31,049 nt of DNA from a virus, in the IMG/VR virus record IMGVR_UViG_3300010153_000055, positions 1 through 31,049 of that record. One strand, written 5' to 3'. Numbering within the stretch: the first letter of the stretch is position 1; every line of letters starts with the position of its first letter. Made by a program: the position numbers and the translations under genes. Shown piece by piece: positions 1-6,609 of this stretch. The notes under the pieces are model-generated. The model did no database searches. It had not been told where the DNA came from and saw only the letters and a program-made list of their open reading frames with translations.

Positions 1-73
1 AAAAAGCAAAGTCACAAAAAAGTGGAGTTATTGGGGATCATTCGAAGTGCCAAGTGCAGACGACTTTGTTTGA
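1..73 (+). CDS. C-terminal end of a truncated gene (putative)
   Basis: Reading frame 2 is open from the left edge to a TGA at 71-73 and gives a 23-residue tail ending FEVPSADDFV. Its aromatic and acidic composition looks more like protein than the other two frames. The stop sits on top of the -35 box of the first promoter, as expected for a tightly packed phage genome. The rest of the gene is outside the window, so no function can be named, and the call rests only on frame quality. Confidence 0.35.
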   Translation, partial: KSKVTKKWSYWGSFEVPSADDFV

Positions 74-98
74 CATAAAAGTCAAAGTTTGATACTAT
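70..98 (+). promoter_or_regulatory. Sigma70-like early promoter P1
   Basis: TTGACA at 70-75, a 17-bp spacer, then TACTAT at 93-98 inside GATACTATTA. The same arrangement recurs at 801-829 and 1906-1934. The -10 ends 31 bases before the ATG at 130, leaving a short leader with an AAAGGA ribosome-binding site. It is probably read by the host RNA polymerase. Confidence 0.75.
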
Positions 99-129
99 TA
101 AGTATAAATAATAATAGAAAGGACTAACA

Positions 130-483
130 ATGCCATTAATAACAAACTCAAGAGGAATGTCTGACGAAGGGTACGCCTCTATCAAAAATCAACTGCAGCT
201 ATTTGGCTTACAGCTTCATGTTTTAGGCATGGCAGTCATTAGCGAAGAAACTTTACCAGAATTAAAATTAAGATATAAATTATTTCACACCATTATAGAT
301 AAACCTATGAGCAATAGCCCAAATGCGTTTGATAATTTCATAGGTTTTGCTATTAATGATGTATATGAAACTAGAATTTCCTGGCTACGCAGAATACTAA
401 AAGCCAATGTCAAGCACTCTTTGTCAACAAAAAAACATAACGAAGAATACTTCAAGTTAGATTGGTCAAATGAGGAAGTATAA
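130..483 (+). CDS. Hypothetical early protein, 117 aa
   Basis: First complete gene after promoter P1, preceded by AAAGGA seven bases from the ATG. The 117-residue product is soluble, predicted largely helical, with no signal peptide, membrane segment or recognisable catalytic motif. Its stop (481-483) overlaps the start of a 50-aa ORF at 470, so the two are translationally coupled. I do not recognise the family. Its position as the first gene behind a strong promoter suggests an early host-interaction or regulatory role, which is inference only. Confidence 0.75.
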   Translation: MPLITNSRGMSDEGYASIKNQLQLFGLQLHVLGMAVISEETLPELKLRYKLFHTIIDKPMSNSPNAFDNFIGFAINDVYETRISWLRRILKANVKHSLSTKKHNEEYFKLDWSNEEV

Positions 484-622
484 AATAAAGTTTCAAAATA
501 CCCAAACATCTTATTATTTAGATGTTGAATTTGGTACTGAAACTGAAGCAGAAGAATACATAGAAATAAACAATCTCAATGGGGGTTATGATTTCTATAT
601 AGTTGAGGAGAGTGAACAATGA
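470..622 (+). CDS. Small acidic hypothetical protein, 50 aa
   Basis: ATG at 470 lies within the last codons of the upstream gene, and the stop TGA (620-622) overlaps the next ATG in an ATGA junction. The product begins MRKYKIKF and has an acidic C-terminal half (TETEAEEYIE, then EESEQ). It is too short for confident family assignment. The two overlapping junctions and the open frame that exactly bridges the two neighbours argue that it is real. Confidence 0.6.
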   Translation: MRKYKIKFQNTQTSYYLDVEFGTETEAEEYIEINNLNGGYDFYIVEESEQ

Positions 623-804
623 TTGTAGATACTATCGTACGAAAAAAAAGAAAATATGTACTGCAAAATAAAAACAATCAAGACACATTAAGCAAATGTG
701 TAAAATGCCATAGAATACATACATTACACATGATGATACAAGTAAATAATTGGGCAAATAGATACAAATGCGTAAAGTGTTTTAATTTGTCTAAACTAAT
801 TTGA
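619..804 (+). CDS. Small zinc-ribbon protein, 61 aa
   Basis: The 61-residue basic protein carries two CxxC knuckles: CVKC near residue 27 and CVKC near residue 52, separated by about 22 residues. This is the layout of a treble-clef/zinc-ribbon fold that would bind one zinc ion. Small proteins of this kind in phage early regions often bind nucleic acid or host RNA polymerase, but nothing in the sequence fixes the partner. The start is coupled (ATGA) to the upstream 50-aa ORF. The stop lies directly before the -35 box of the second promoter. Confidence 0.7.
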   Translation: MIVDTIVRKKRKYVLQNKNNQDTLSKCVKCHRIHTLHMMIQVNNWANRYKCVKCFNLSKLI

Positions 805-829
805 CATAGCATTCTGACTATGATACTAT
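801..829 (+). promoter_or_regulatory. Sigma70-like early promoter P2
   Basis: TTGACA at 801-806, 17-bp spacer, TACTAT at 824-829 within TGATACTATTA. Almost the same box layout as P1. The -10 ends 25 bases before the ATG at 855. The downstream leader contains AAAGGAG. Confidence 0.75.
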
Positions 830-854
830 TAATAATAATCACAAAGGAGTAAAT

Positions 855-1106
855 ATGACCGACCAATTACGAGAATACACACAAGACAAACTAAAAAACC
901 AAAACCATTATACTAAGACTGCTGTTTCCAAAGCAATAGAAATGAAAGACCAAGCTAAATTATTAACTCTTACAGAGTTTGTAGAAAAGTATGGAGAAAT
1001 TAATATAGCAATGTGGTTTGCCTGTAATGATAGTAAAACTATTGATATGGCAGGTACAGATGCTTTACCTAACTATGACTATCAAGGTCATATTTCAACT
1101 AAATAG
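855..1106 (+). CDS. Hypothetical early protein, 83 aa
   Basis: The gene has its own promoter (P2) and a strong AAGGAG ribosome-binding site. The 83-residue protein has a charged, Lys/Gln-rich N-terminal half and a C-terminal half containing LTLTEFVEKYGEI, with no membrane segment. It stands alone between P2 and a roughly 100-base non-coding leader that precedes the membrane-peptide/Gp88 pair. The family is not recognised. Confidence 0.7.
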   Translation: MTDQLREYTQDKLKNQNHYTKTAVSKAIEMKDQAKLLTLTEFVEKYGEINIAMWFACNDSKTIDMAGTDALPNYDYQGHISTK

Positions 1107-1206
1107 ACTATCCCTATAAGATTATTTATTTATTTATACTAACACTATATACTAGGGCTTCCTCGAAAGGGGTTTCTCAGTATAGCATCTATAGGAGATT
1201 TGTCAA

Positions 1207-1272
1207 ATGGAAACATTCGTAGCACTAATAGTTATACTAATTATTATAACTTTAATAAGCACAAAGTCATGA
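1207..1272 (+). CDS. 21-residue membrane peptide upstream of Gp88-like gene
   Basis: ATG at 1207 is preceded by AGGAG (1193-1197) with 9-base spacing, the best ribosome-binding site in this stretch. The 21-residue product starts METFVALIVILIIIT, is almost entirely hydrophobic and ends with the basic STKS, so it is predicted to be a single membrane helix. Its TGA overlaps the ATG of the Gp88-family gene (ATGA at 1269-1272). It may be a genuine micro-membrane protein or a leader peptide that couples translation. No homology can be judged at this length. Confidence 0.55.
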   Translation: METFVALIVILIIITLISTKS

Positions 1273-1901
1273 ATATAAAACAAGCATATGAAATAATTGG
1301 AAGTCTAGGTAAACCTAGTAAGATGCCAGGATTTGCCTATGGCACTCCTGCTGAACTATGTAAGACAGGATCAAAGTTAAGAAAAGTTAAGGGATCAGTA
1401 TGTGCTGATTGCTATGCAATGAAAGGTTGCTATATGTTTAGCAATGTAAAACCTGCATTCTATAAACGATTTGAAGCAATGAAACACCCTAAGTTTGTTG
1501 ATGCTATGACACTAATAATCAAAAGCAAAACAAAGCAAACCAAATATTTTAGATGGAAAGATAGTGGGGATATTGACAGTTTATCAGAACTAGAAAGAAT
1601 AGTTCAAGTATGTCAAAACACACCAAAAGTAAAGCATTGGCTACCTACTAGAGAAGTCAAGATAGTTTCTGATTATCTTAAAATATACAAGACTTTTCCT
1701 AGTAATCTTGTAGTCAGGGCATCATCACCAATGGTCAATGGAGAACCATTACCAAGTTTTCCCAATACCTCAACAGTACATAGCAAAGGCAAAAAATGGT
1801 ATGGGAAGAAATGTATTGCATACAAACAAGACAACGAATGCAAAGATTGTCGTGCTTGTTGGAATACTAAAGTCAAGAACGTAAGCTACAAACAACACTA
1901 G
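1269..1901 (+). CDS. Gp88-family phage protein, 210 aa
   Basis: The product resembles the mycobacteriophage 'gene product 88' family, conserved in many tailed phages and of unknown biochemical function. Visible family hallmarks are KMPGFAYGTPAELCKTG, then SVCADCYAMKGCY, KYFRWKDSGDI and a C-terminal cysteine cluster (CIAYKQDNECKDCRACW). The many conserved cysteines suggest a metal or Fe-S centre. I place the start at ATG 1269, coupled to the upstream membrane peptide, rather than at TTG 1200: the TTG frame extension is low-complexity (Asn/Tyr/Ser-rich), and the good ribosome-binding site serves ATG 1207. Confidence in the family is good; the function is unknown. Confidence 0.75.
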   Translation: MNIKQAYEIIGSLGKPSKMPGFAYGTPAELCKTGSKLRKVKGSVCADCYAMKGCYMFSNVKPAFYKRFEAMKHPKFVDAMTLIIKSKTKQTKYFRWKDSGDIDSLSELERIVQVCQNTPKVKHWLPTREVKIVSDYLKIYKTFPSNLVVRASSPMVNGEPLPSFPNTSTVHSKGKKWYGKKCIAYKQDNECKDCRACWNTKVKNVSYKQH

Positions 1902-1905
1902 ACAT

Positions 1906-1934
1906 TTGACTTAACGATTTGTTTGTGGTACTAT
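1906..1934 (+). promoter_or_regulatory. Sigma70-like early promoter P3
   Basis: TTGACT at 1906-1911, 17-bp spacer, TACTAT at 1929-1934 inside GGTACTATTAA. The -10 ends 25 bases before the ATG at 1960, the same distance as for P2, and the leader carries AAAGGAG. It would drive the 1960-3573 operon that ends in the terminator at 3600-3636. Confidence 0.72.
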
Positions 1935-1959
1935 TAACTAACAATGAAAGGAGCCAACT

Positions 1960-2907
1960 ATGGCAAAAACACTACTAAACAAAGATAGTAGAGCAATACT
2001 ACTAAACTTTGCAAAAGCTAAAATAGCTAAAACAGATACTGCTGAAAAGTCAGTATACCTAGAAGCAAGACAAAAATACTTCGATTCTTTTGAACCTATC
2101 AAAAAATTTGTTTCACAGATTGTGGGGGATCTTTATCCAACGAAAGATATCGAGGTCTTAGACAGGTACAGTCTTAAAGAGAGAGAGTCATGCTTTTGGT
2201 TTAAAGAAGATGCAAATGCTGAACGAGAAGTCTATGTCAGTATGCCACCAAAAGGTTGTGACGAAACAGGACATCACCCATACTATGGTGGTAGGCATGA
2301 CAACAATCATGTAGGTTTACCAAAAGGTGCAGACTCTCGTATCATGATGTTCCATGATGAGATGGTAAGTTCAGGTATAGATGTATCTAACTACCTTAGT
2401 TATCAAAACAATAATGGCAAGAATACAGAAGGCAAGAGAATGTCTTATGGAGATCACTCTACTATCAAAGAGAATATAATGAAGCAAGGCACAAGTCTTT
2501 TTTACGACAATGTTTCTTTTGATGGTATGGAGTTTGATGTTGCTTACAGTAAGTATAGTTGTCATTCGAGAGCAAGATTAGTGACTACTAATCAGATAGA
2601 TACTTTGATGCACAATGCCGAATGCTTTGATAGACTTCAGATAGCTTTTGATCAGATGCAAAAGTCAAGAGAGTCTTTAGTTTCTGCCTACAAAGGTTTG
2701 ATTATGGGTTCAAGACACTTTGAAACTATATTAGAAACTTGGTCAGAAGCAACAGAAATGTCTACACAGATTGGTCGTAAAGGTCAAACTGCTATCAGCA
2801 TTGTATCTCAAGACGCTATTGATCTTATTAAGCAAGACCAAATGAAGCGTAAAGCAAAAGACATGGTGGGTGTTGTTGCAACAGGAGTTGCTAATGCACA
2901 TAACTAG
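1960..2907 (+). CDS. Hypothetical protein, 315 aa
   Basis: First gene of the P3 operon, with AAAGGAG upstream. The soluble 315-residue protein has a His/Gly-rich middle (KGCDETGHHPYYGGRHDNNH, about residues 103-122) that could bind metal. A long helical C-terminal region follows (FDRLQIAFDQMQKSRESLVS and beyond). No nucleotide-binding loop, signal peptide or membrane segment is visible. The last codons overlap the start of the next gene by 14 bases. The family is not recognised; position argues for an early, non-structural role. Confidence 0.75.
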   Translation: MAKTLLNKDSRAILLNFAKAKIAKTDTAEKSVYLEARQKYFDSFEPIKKFVSQIVGDLYPTKDIEVLDRYSLKERESCFWFKEDANAEREVYVSMPPKGCDETGHHPYYGGRHDNNHVGLPKGADSRIMMFHDEMVSSGIDVSNYLSYQNNNGKNTEGKRMSYGDHSTIKENIMKQGTSLFYDNVSFDGMEFDVAYSKYSCHSRARLVTTNQIDTLMHNAECFDRLQIAFDQMQKSRESLVSAYKGLIMGSRHFETILETWSEATEMSTQIGRKGQTAISIVSQDAIDLIKQDQMKRKAKDMVGVVATGVANAHN

Positions 2908-3304
2908 TAGAAATGCTGGTGGTGGGTTTGAATATCAACACGCTAGTGATATTAAGATCAACACATTAGAGTTCACCTTTGATCAGATAGAGTCAGCCTG
3001 GCATCAGTCAGGCGACTCAGGTCAGTTGTGGCAATTATCAATTATTAAAGATGTGTATACATATCATGGCGTACACTTATCTGTAACAAATTGGTTTAAA
3101 CTTGTCAGTTATGAGATGCAAAGATTGAGAGAAGGGCAAGATCCTCAAGTCTATGTGGCAATCAAAAAGTCGAAACACTTTTGGGTTGTTGCCTCTGAGT
3201 GCATTCCTCCATTCCTTCCTAATGGTTTGACTCATTCATTTGATCCTAATAGACCTTATAGTAATACCTACAGTAAACAGACTGTTCGAAATGCCATTAT
3301 ATGA
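2894..3304 (+). CDS. Hypothetical protein, 136 aa
   Basis: I set the start at ATG 2894, which has CAGGAG (about 2880-2885) at proper spacing inside the end of the preceding gene. A longer GTG start at 2870 has no comparable site. The protein contains LEFTFDQIESAWHQSGDSGQ and several aromatic residues in a small globular domain. It has no known catalytic motif and no membrane segment. Its stop overlaps the next ATG (ATGA at 3301-3304). The family is not recognised. Confidence 0.65.
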   Translation: MHITSRNAGGGFEYQHASDIKINTLEFTFDQIESAWHQSGDSGQLWQLSIIKDVYTYHGVHLSVTNWFKLVSYEMQRLREGQDPQVYVAIKKSKHFWVVASECIPPFLPNGLTHSFDPNRPYSNTYSKQTVRNAII

Positions 3305-3573
3305 TTTGGGAACGCAAAGTTAGACTTGCTGAGATCCTACGAGATCGCCACCCTTCTACTGAGTATGAACGCTCAGTAGCAAAGGGTGTGCCGATTAAAT
3401 ATCTTAAACTATTTCAAGAAGTCTTTGTAGCTGCCAAAGGCAGGTCTTTATATACTTACCAATTCCGAGGTAAAAGTAAACCTGGATATCGCAGACAACA
3501 AAGTTATATGCATAGAGATATGGCAGATACTTTTGCTGCCTATCCTAAGTCTAGACCATTTTGGCGAAAATAA
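3301..3573 (+). CDS. Small basic hypothetical protein, 90 aa
   Basis: Last gene of the P3 operon, coupled by ATGA to the upstream gene and followed within 30 bases by an intrinsic terminator. The 90-residue product is rich in Arg, Lys and Tyr (KGRSLYTYQFRGKSKPGYRR), consistent with nucleic-acid binding, although no defined fold is recognised. No cysteines or membrane segments are present. Confidence 0.65.
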   Translation: MIWERKVRLAEILRDRHPSTEYERSVAKGVPIKYLKLFQEVFVAAKGRSLYTYQFRGKSKPGYRRQQSYMHRDMADTFAAYPKSRPFWRK

Positions 3574-3599
3574 TTTAAAAGTTCCCTTTGGGAAATACA

Positions 3600-3636
3600 C
3601 CCAAGAGCCTTGTCCTTTCGGCTCTTGGGTTTTTTT
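3600..3636 (+). terminator. Strong rho-independent terminator
   Basis: A perfect 10-bp stem, CCCAAGAGCC (3600-3609) pairing with GGCTCTTGGG (3620-3629), encloses a 10-base loop and is followed by seven T residues (3630-3636). A small inverted repeat TTCCC/GGGAA (3582-3594) lies just upstream. It separates the P3 operon from the replication operon, whose promoter begins nine bases downstream. Confidence 0.9.
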
Positions 3637-3644
3637 ATGTCTAT

Positions 3645-3672
3645 TTGACAAAGTACAAATATGTGCTATACT
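3645..3672 (+). promoter_or_regulatory. Sigma70-like promoter P4 for the replication block
   Basis: TTGACA at 3645-3650, a 16-bp spacer and TATACT at 3667-3672, with TGTG just before the -10. It is one base shorter in spacing than P1, P2, P3 and P5. It lies immediately after the terminator and directly before the primase gene. The expected transcription start (about 3679) is only a few bases from the ATG at 3682. Confidence 0.75.
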
Positions 3673-3681
3673 CCTAAAACA

Positions 3682-4470
3682 ATGAATTATAATCAACAGC
3701 TAACAATAGTAAAAACATTAATACCACAAGGTGATTTAGACATGAGATTTGATTGTCCATTCTGTCATCATTCCAACACATTTGTAGTCAAGCGAGAGCA
3801 GTCAGAATTAAAATGGTATTGCTTTAGTGCATCATGTTCTGCTCATGGAAAACATGAAGTGGAGATGTCAATGCAACAGGTGGCAGAAACCGTAGTGACA
3901 GAAAACAAAGCAAAGCAAGAAAAAGAAAAGCCTTTTGTATTACCAACAAGTTTTATTTCTGTTTTATCAGAGCAAAAATGTTATGATTATCTTAAAAAAA
4001 ATAATTGTATACAAGCCAAACAAAAAGCAAAGGCAAGTTTCATGTATGATGTAAAGCAACACAGAATTGTATTCTTAATAAAAAACAAAGAAAAGATTTT
4101 AGGTGCAGTTGGTAGGGCATTAACTTCAAAAGTATATCCTAAATGGTATATGTATGGTGGTAAGACTTATCCATTTATTTGTGGAGATAGTGATACTGCA
4201 ATCCTGGTAGAAGATTGTGCAAGTGCCTGTGCTGTATCAAGTGTATATACAGGCGTAGCTTTGATGGGTACAAGTTTACCAGATACTTACATACCGATAC
4301 TTAAAAAAAAGTTTAAGAAAGTTATTGTTGCATTGGACCGGGACGCAACAACTAAATCATTTGACATAAGCGGAAAATTAAGGTATTATGTTAATACAGA
4401 AGTCAAGATATTAGAAGACGATTTAAAATACTACAACGAAAAACAAATAAAGGAGATACTAAATGCATAG
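3682..4470 (+). CDS. DNA primase (zinc-binding plus TOPRIM), stand-alone
   Basis: Synthesises RNA primers for phage DNA replication. An N-terminal zinc-binding motif (MRFDCPFC, then WYCFSASCSAHG) is followed by a linker and a TOPRIM core. The TOPRIM acidic residues are visible in AILVEDCASACAV and in VIVALDRDA, the DxD metal site. In T7 these modules are fused to the helicase as gp4; here the helicase is a separate gene at 6609, so the two probably associate as separate subunits. The ATG at 3661 lies inside the promoter and is rejected. ATG 3682 would give a nearly leaderless message, while ATG 3742 has AAGGTG eight bases upstream and begins exactly at the zinc motif. Confidence 0.85.
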   Translation: MNYNQQLTIVKTLIPQGDLDMRFDCPFCHHSNTFVVKREQSELKWYCFSASCSAHGKHEVEMSMQQVAETVVTENKAKQEKEKPFVLPTSFISVLSEQKCYDYLKKNNCIQAKQKAKASFMYDVKQHRIVFLIKNKEKILGAVGRALTSKVYPKWYMYGGKTYPFICGDSDTAILVEDCASACAVSSVYTGVALMGTSLPDTYIPILKKKFKKVIVALDRDATTKSFDISGKLRYYVNTEVKILEDDLKYYNEKQIKEILNA

Positions 4471-4639
4471 ACTGTACTTAAAACTAACAGAAGAAGAATC
4501 CACAGCATTAGCCTGGGCGATTAAATACTTAAAGATAGAGAACGATTCACTACCTAAAGAAATACAAATGAAAGAAAATGTAATTCAGTCATTAGAAAAC
4601 AAGTTTAATGATAACGCTATAGATACAGGGTGGTACTAA
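4463..4639 (+). CDS. Small hypothetical protein, 58 aa
   Basis: ATG at 4463 is preceded by AAGGAG and overlaps the last eight bases of the primase gene. Its TAA overlaps the ATG of the next gene (TAATG, 4637-4641). The 58-residue product starts MHRLYLKLTEEES and is predicted to be mostly helical, with a Lys/Glu-rich centre. Perfect fit between coupled neighbours supports it. The family is not recognised. Confidence 0.65.
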   Translation: MHRLYLKLTEEESTALAWAIKYLKIENDSLPKEIQMKENVIQSLENKFNDNAIDTGWY

Positions 4640-5139
4640 TGAATATATTCTTTCTAGATAAAAGTCCAGAACTTGCTGCAAAGTATTTGTGTGATAAGCA
4701 TGTTCCTAAAATGCTATTAGAATCTTCACAGATGCTATCAACTGCCATCCAAAGACATTTGGGTGGCACAATAGGTGAGTTATATAAGCCTGCCTATCCT
4801 AAACACCCTATGACTATTTGGGTAGGAGATAACAAAAACAATTTTAAATGGGCACTAAAAAATGCCTCATCTATAAATAAACAATACGAAGTTCGTTTCA
4901 ACAAAAAACACAAATCAAACAGAGTTATAGAATTTATAAAATATTGGGATTTTAGTGACAACATTCCTCAAGGAGATATGACAAATCCTCCTCAATGTAT
5001 GCCAGACGAATACAAAACAAAGAATTATGTTGTTGCGTACAGAAAATATTATATAGGGGACAAAGCATACTTTGCTAAATGGTCTAAAGGTACAGGATCA
5101 CCTTATTGGTGGAAACACGATTGGTTGAAAAATGCTTAG
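4639..5139 (+). CDS. Conserved phage hypothetical protein (MNIFFLDK family), 166 aa
   Basis: The N-terminus, MNIFFLDKSPELAAKYLCDK followed by HVPKMLLESSQML, matches a family I know from many tailed phages as an uncharacterised protein that begins with 'MNIFYLD' and a conserved DKHVVKM-type helix. The C-terminal half has many Trp/Tyr residues (YWWKHDW). I set the start at ATG 4639 (TAATG overlap with the upstream ORF) rather than GTG 4630, because the family begins at this Met. The function is unknown. Location within the replication operon suggests nucleotide or DNA metabolism. Confidence 0.7.
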   Translation: MNIFFLDKSPELAAKYLCDKHVPKMLLESSQMLSTAIQRHLGGTIGELYKPAYPKHPMTIWVGDNKNNFKWALKNASSINKQYEVRFNKKHKSNRVIEFIKYWDFSDNIPQGDMTNPPQCMPDEYKTKNYVVAYRKYYIGDKAYFAKWSKGTGSPYWWKHDWLKNA

Positions 5140-5299
5140 ATCTTTCTTGACAGACGAGTCTACAAATGTTATGGTTAATTATATTTATGCTTATTTAAAA
5201 GATAAGCCGAAAACAAAGAAAAACATCCGTGATGCACTATTGTTAGCACAGACTTCAATAGTCAATCATGTGAGAAAGGGTACAATTGATAAAAAGTAA
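5132..5299 (+). CDS. Small hypothetical protein, 55 aa
   Basis: ATG at 5132 overlaps the last eight bases of the upstream gene, and the frame stays open to TAA at 5297-5299. The 55-residue basic product starts MLRSFLTDESTNVMV and ends GTIDKK. It is probably helical with a helix-turn-helix-like middle (KTKKNIRDALLLAQTSIVNH), which is only suggestive. Its final codons overlap a second small ORF. Confidence 0.55.
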   Translation: MLRSFLTDESTNVMVNYIYAYLKDKPKTKKNIRDALLLAQTSIVNHVRKGTIDKK

Positions 5300-5435
5300 A
5301 GACAAGAAGTGGGCAGAAGACCACTTGATAATAGAAATAGAGGGTCTTAATAAAAAACAAAAAGACGAACTAAGAGATAAAATTATGGAAAAGGCAAGTA
5401 AAAAATTTAGAAAGGTAAAGAATGATAAAAAGTAA
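5286..5435 (+). CDS. Small basic hypothetical protein with TTG start, 49 aa
   Basis: The frame begins at TTG 5286 with AAAGGG a few bases upstream and ends at TAA 5433-5435, overlapping the methyltransferase start by 14 bases. The 49-residue product is highly charged (KKQKDELRDK, KKFRKVKNDKK). The start region TTGATAAAAAGTAAAG is nearly identical to the start of the methyltransferase gene (ATGATAAAAAGTAAAG). This supports use of the TTG and suggests local duplication. The start choice is moderately secure. Confidence 0.5.
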   Translation: MIKSKDKKWAEDHLIIEIEGLNKKQKDELRDKIMEKASKKFRKVKNDKK

Positions 5436-6375
5436 AGTTAATGTTTTATCGCTATTTGATGGCATGTCTTGCGGTCAGATAGCTTTAAAAAATTTAGGAG
5501 TAGAAGTAGGAAAGTACTATGCATCTGAAATAGATAAATATGCTATGAAGATAGCAAAGAAAAACTTTCCTGATATAGTTCATGTAGGTGATGTCACTAA
5601 GTTAGATGCAACAAACCTGGATATAGACTTGCTGATAGGTGGCTCACCATGTCAAGGTTTTAGTTTTGCAGGCAAGCAATTAAAGTTTGATGATCCAAGA
5701 AGTAAATTATTTTTTGAATTTATCAGAGTAAAAGAAGAAACAAAGCCAAGATGGTTCTTGTTAGAAAATGTAAAAATGAAACAAGATGCTCAAGATATTA
5801 TTACTAAATATATGGGAGTAAAACCAATAGAGATAAATTCAAGTTTATTATCTGCACAAAGTAGAAAAAGATTATATTGGACTAATATACCTTTCAATAA
5901 AGATATCGAAGACAAAGGAATACTCTTAAAAGATATTTTAGATAAAGAAACAGACGAAGCTGCAGTTCCTGTTAATCCTAGAAATGCTAGGCACTTTAGA
6001 AGAACAGATCAAAAAGGTTTATGTATGACTGCTACAATGTACAAAGGTGCAGGCAATAATGGGTGTACCCTGGTCGGTATGGCATCAGATATAAATGGAC
6101 ATGATATTCTAAAAAGAATATACAGCCCTGATGGTAAGGCACCTACATTAAATAGTATGGGTGGAGGTAATCGTGAACCGAAAGTTGACATAAGTACAGA
6201 ATATGATATAAATAAAGATAGATGGAGAAAGCTAACAGTCACAGAATGCGAAAGATTGCAAACTGTACCTGTTGGGTATACAGAGGGTGTATCGAATACA
6301 CAAAGATATAAGATGCTAGGAAATGGTTGGACAATAGATGTTATTTCGCATATACTTAAAGGTATGAATATATAA
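5422..6375 (+). CDS. DNA (cytosine-5) methyltransferase, orphan
   Basis: Transfers a methyl group from S-adenosylmethionine to cytosine C5 in a short DNA target. The motifs are in canonical order: I, LSLFDGMSCGQ (residues 9-19); IV, GGSPCQGFSFAG with the catalytic Cys77; VI, ENVK with Glu115; VIII, QSRKRLYW (146-153); IX, TVTECERLQTVP; and X, MLGNGWTIDV at the C-terminus. The 317-aa length is normal for the family, with a short target-recognition domain between VIII and IX. No restriction endonuclease gene is adjacent, so it probably protects phage DNA from host restriction or marks it for packaging or replication. It overlaps the upstream small ORF. Confidence 0.93.
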   Translation: MIKSKVNVLSLFDGMSCGQIALKNLGVEVGKYYASEIDKYAMKIAKKNFPDIVHVGDVTKLDATNLDIDLLIGGSPCQGFSFAGKQLKFDDPRSKLFFEFIRVKEETKPRWFLLENVKMKQDAQDIITKYMGVKPIEINSSLLSAQSRKRLYWTNIPFNKDIEDKGILLKDILDKETDEAAVPVNPRNARHFRRTDQKGLCMTATMYKGAGNNGCTLVGMASDINGHDILKRIYSPDGKAPTLNSMGGGNREPKVDISTEYDINKDRWRKLTVTECERLQTVPVGYTEGVSNTQRYKMLGNGWTIDVISHILKGMNI

Positions 6376-6396
6376 ATAAAGGGAAAGGTAAATAGA

Positions 6397-6609
6397 ATGA
6401 CTCATCAAGAATTTAGAAGTTGGATTATAGACGAACAAGAAAAAGAAGAAAGAGAAGCAATGGGCATAGAAGAAAAAGCAACGACAACAAGAATTTGTAT
6501 GATGTGTAGTAAAGTATTTGAAAGCGAAAGCAAAGTAAATAGAATATGCTCACCATGTAAGCGTACAGACGATTGGACATATGGAAATGATTATGGTATA
6601 TTAAGATAA
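6397..6609 (+). CDS. Zinc-ribbon protein, 70 aa
   Basis: The Glu-rich N-terminal helix is followed by CMMC (about residues 32-35) and, after FESESKVNRI, a second pair CSPC (about residues 50-53), making a one-zinc ribbon. Small proteins with this CxxC-x-F-x-S-nR-CxxC pattern are common in alphaproteobacterial phages and are uncharacterised. The gene is the immediate upstream partner of the helicase: its TAA overlaps the helicase ATG (TAATG at 6607-6611). Role in replication or transcription is inferred only from context. Confidence 0.75.
   Translation: MTHQEFRSWIIDEQEKEEREAMGIEEKATTTRICMMCSKVFESESKVNRICSPCKRTDDWTYGNDYGILR

Noticed and set aside
1200-1268. TTG-initiated N-terminal extension of the Gp88-like gene
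   Set aside because: The extension is low-complexity, out of frame with the well-placed AGGAG-ATG at 1207, and precedes the first residues that look like the family.
3661-3681. Upstream ATG of the primase gene
   Set aside because: It lies inside the promoter -10 region and would be upstream of the expected transcript start.
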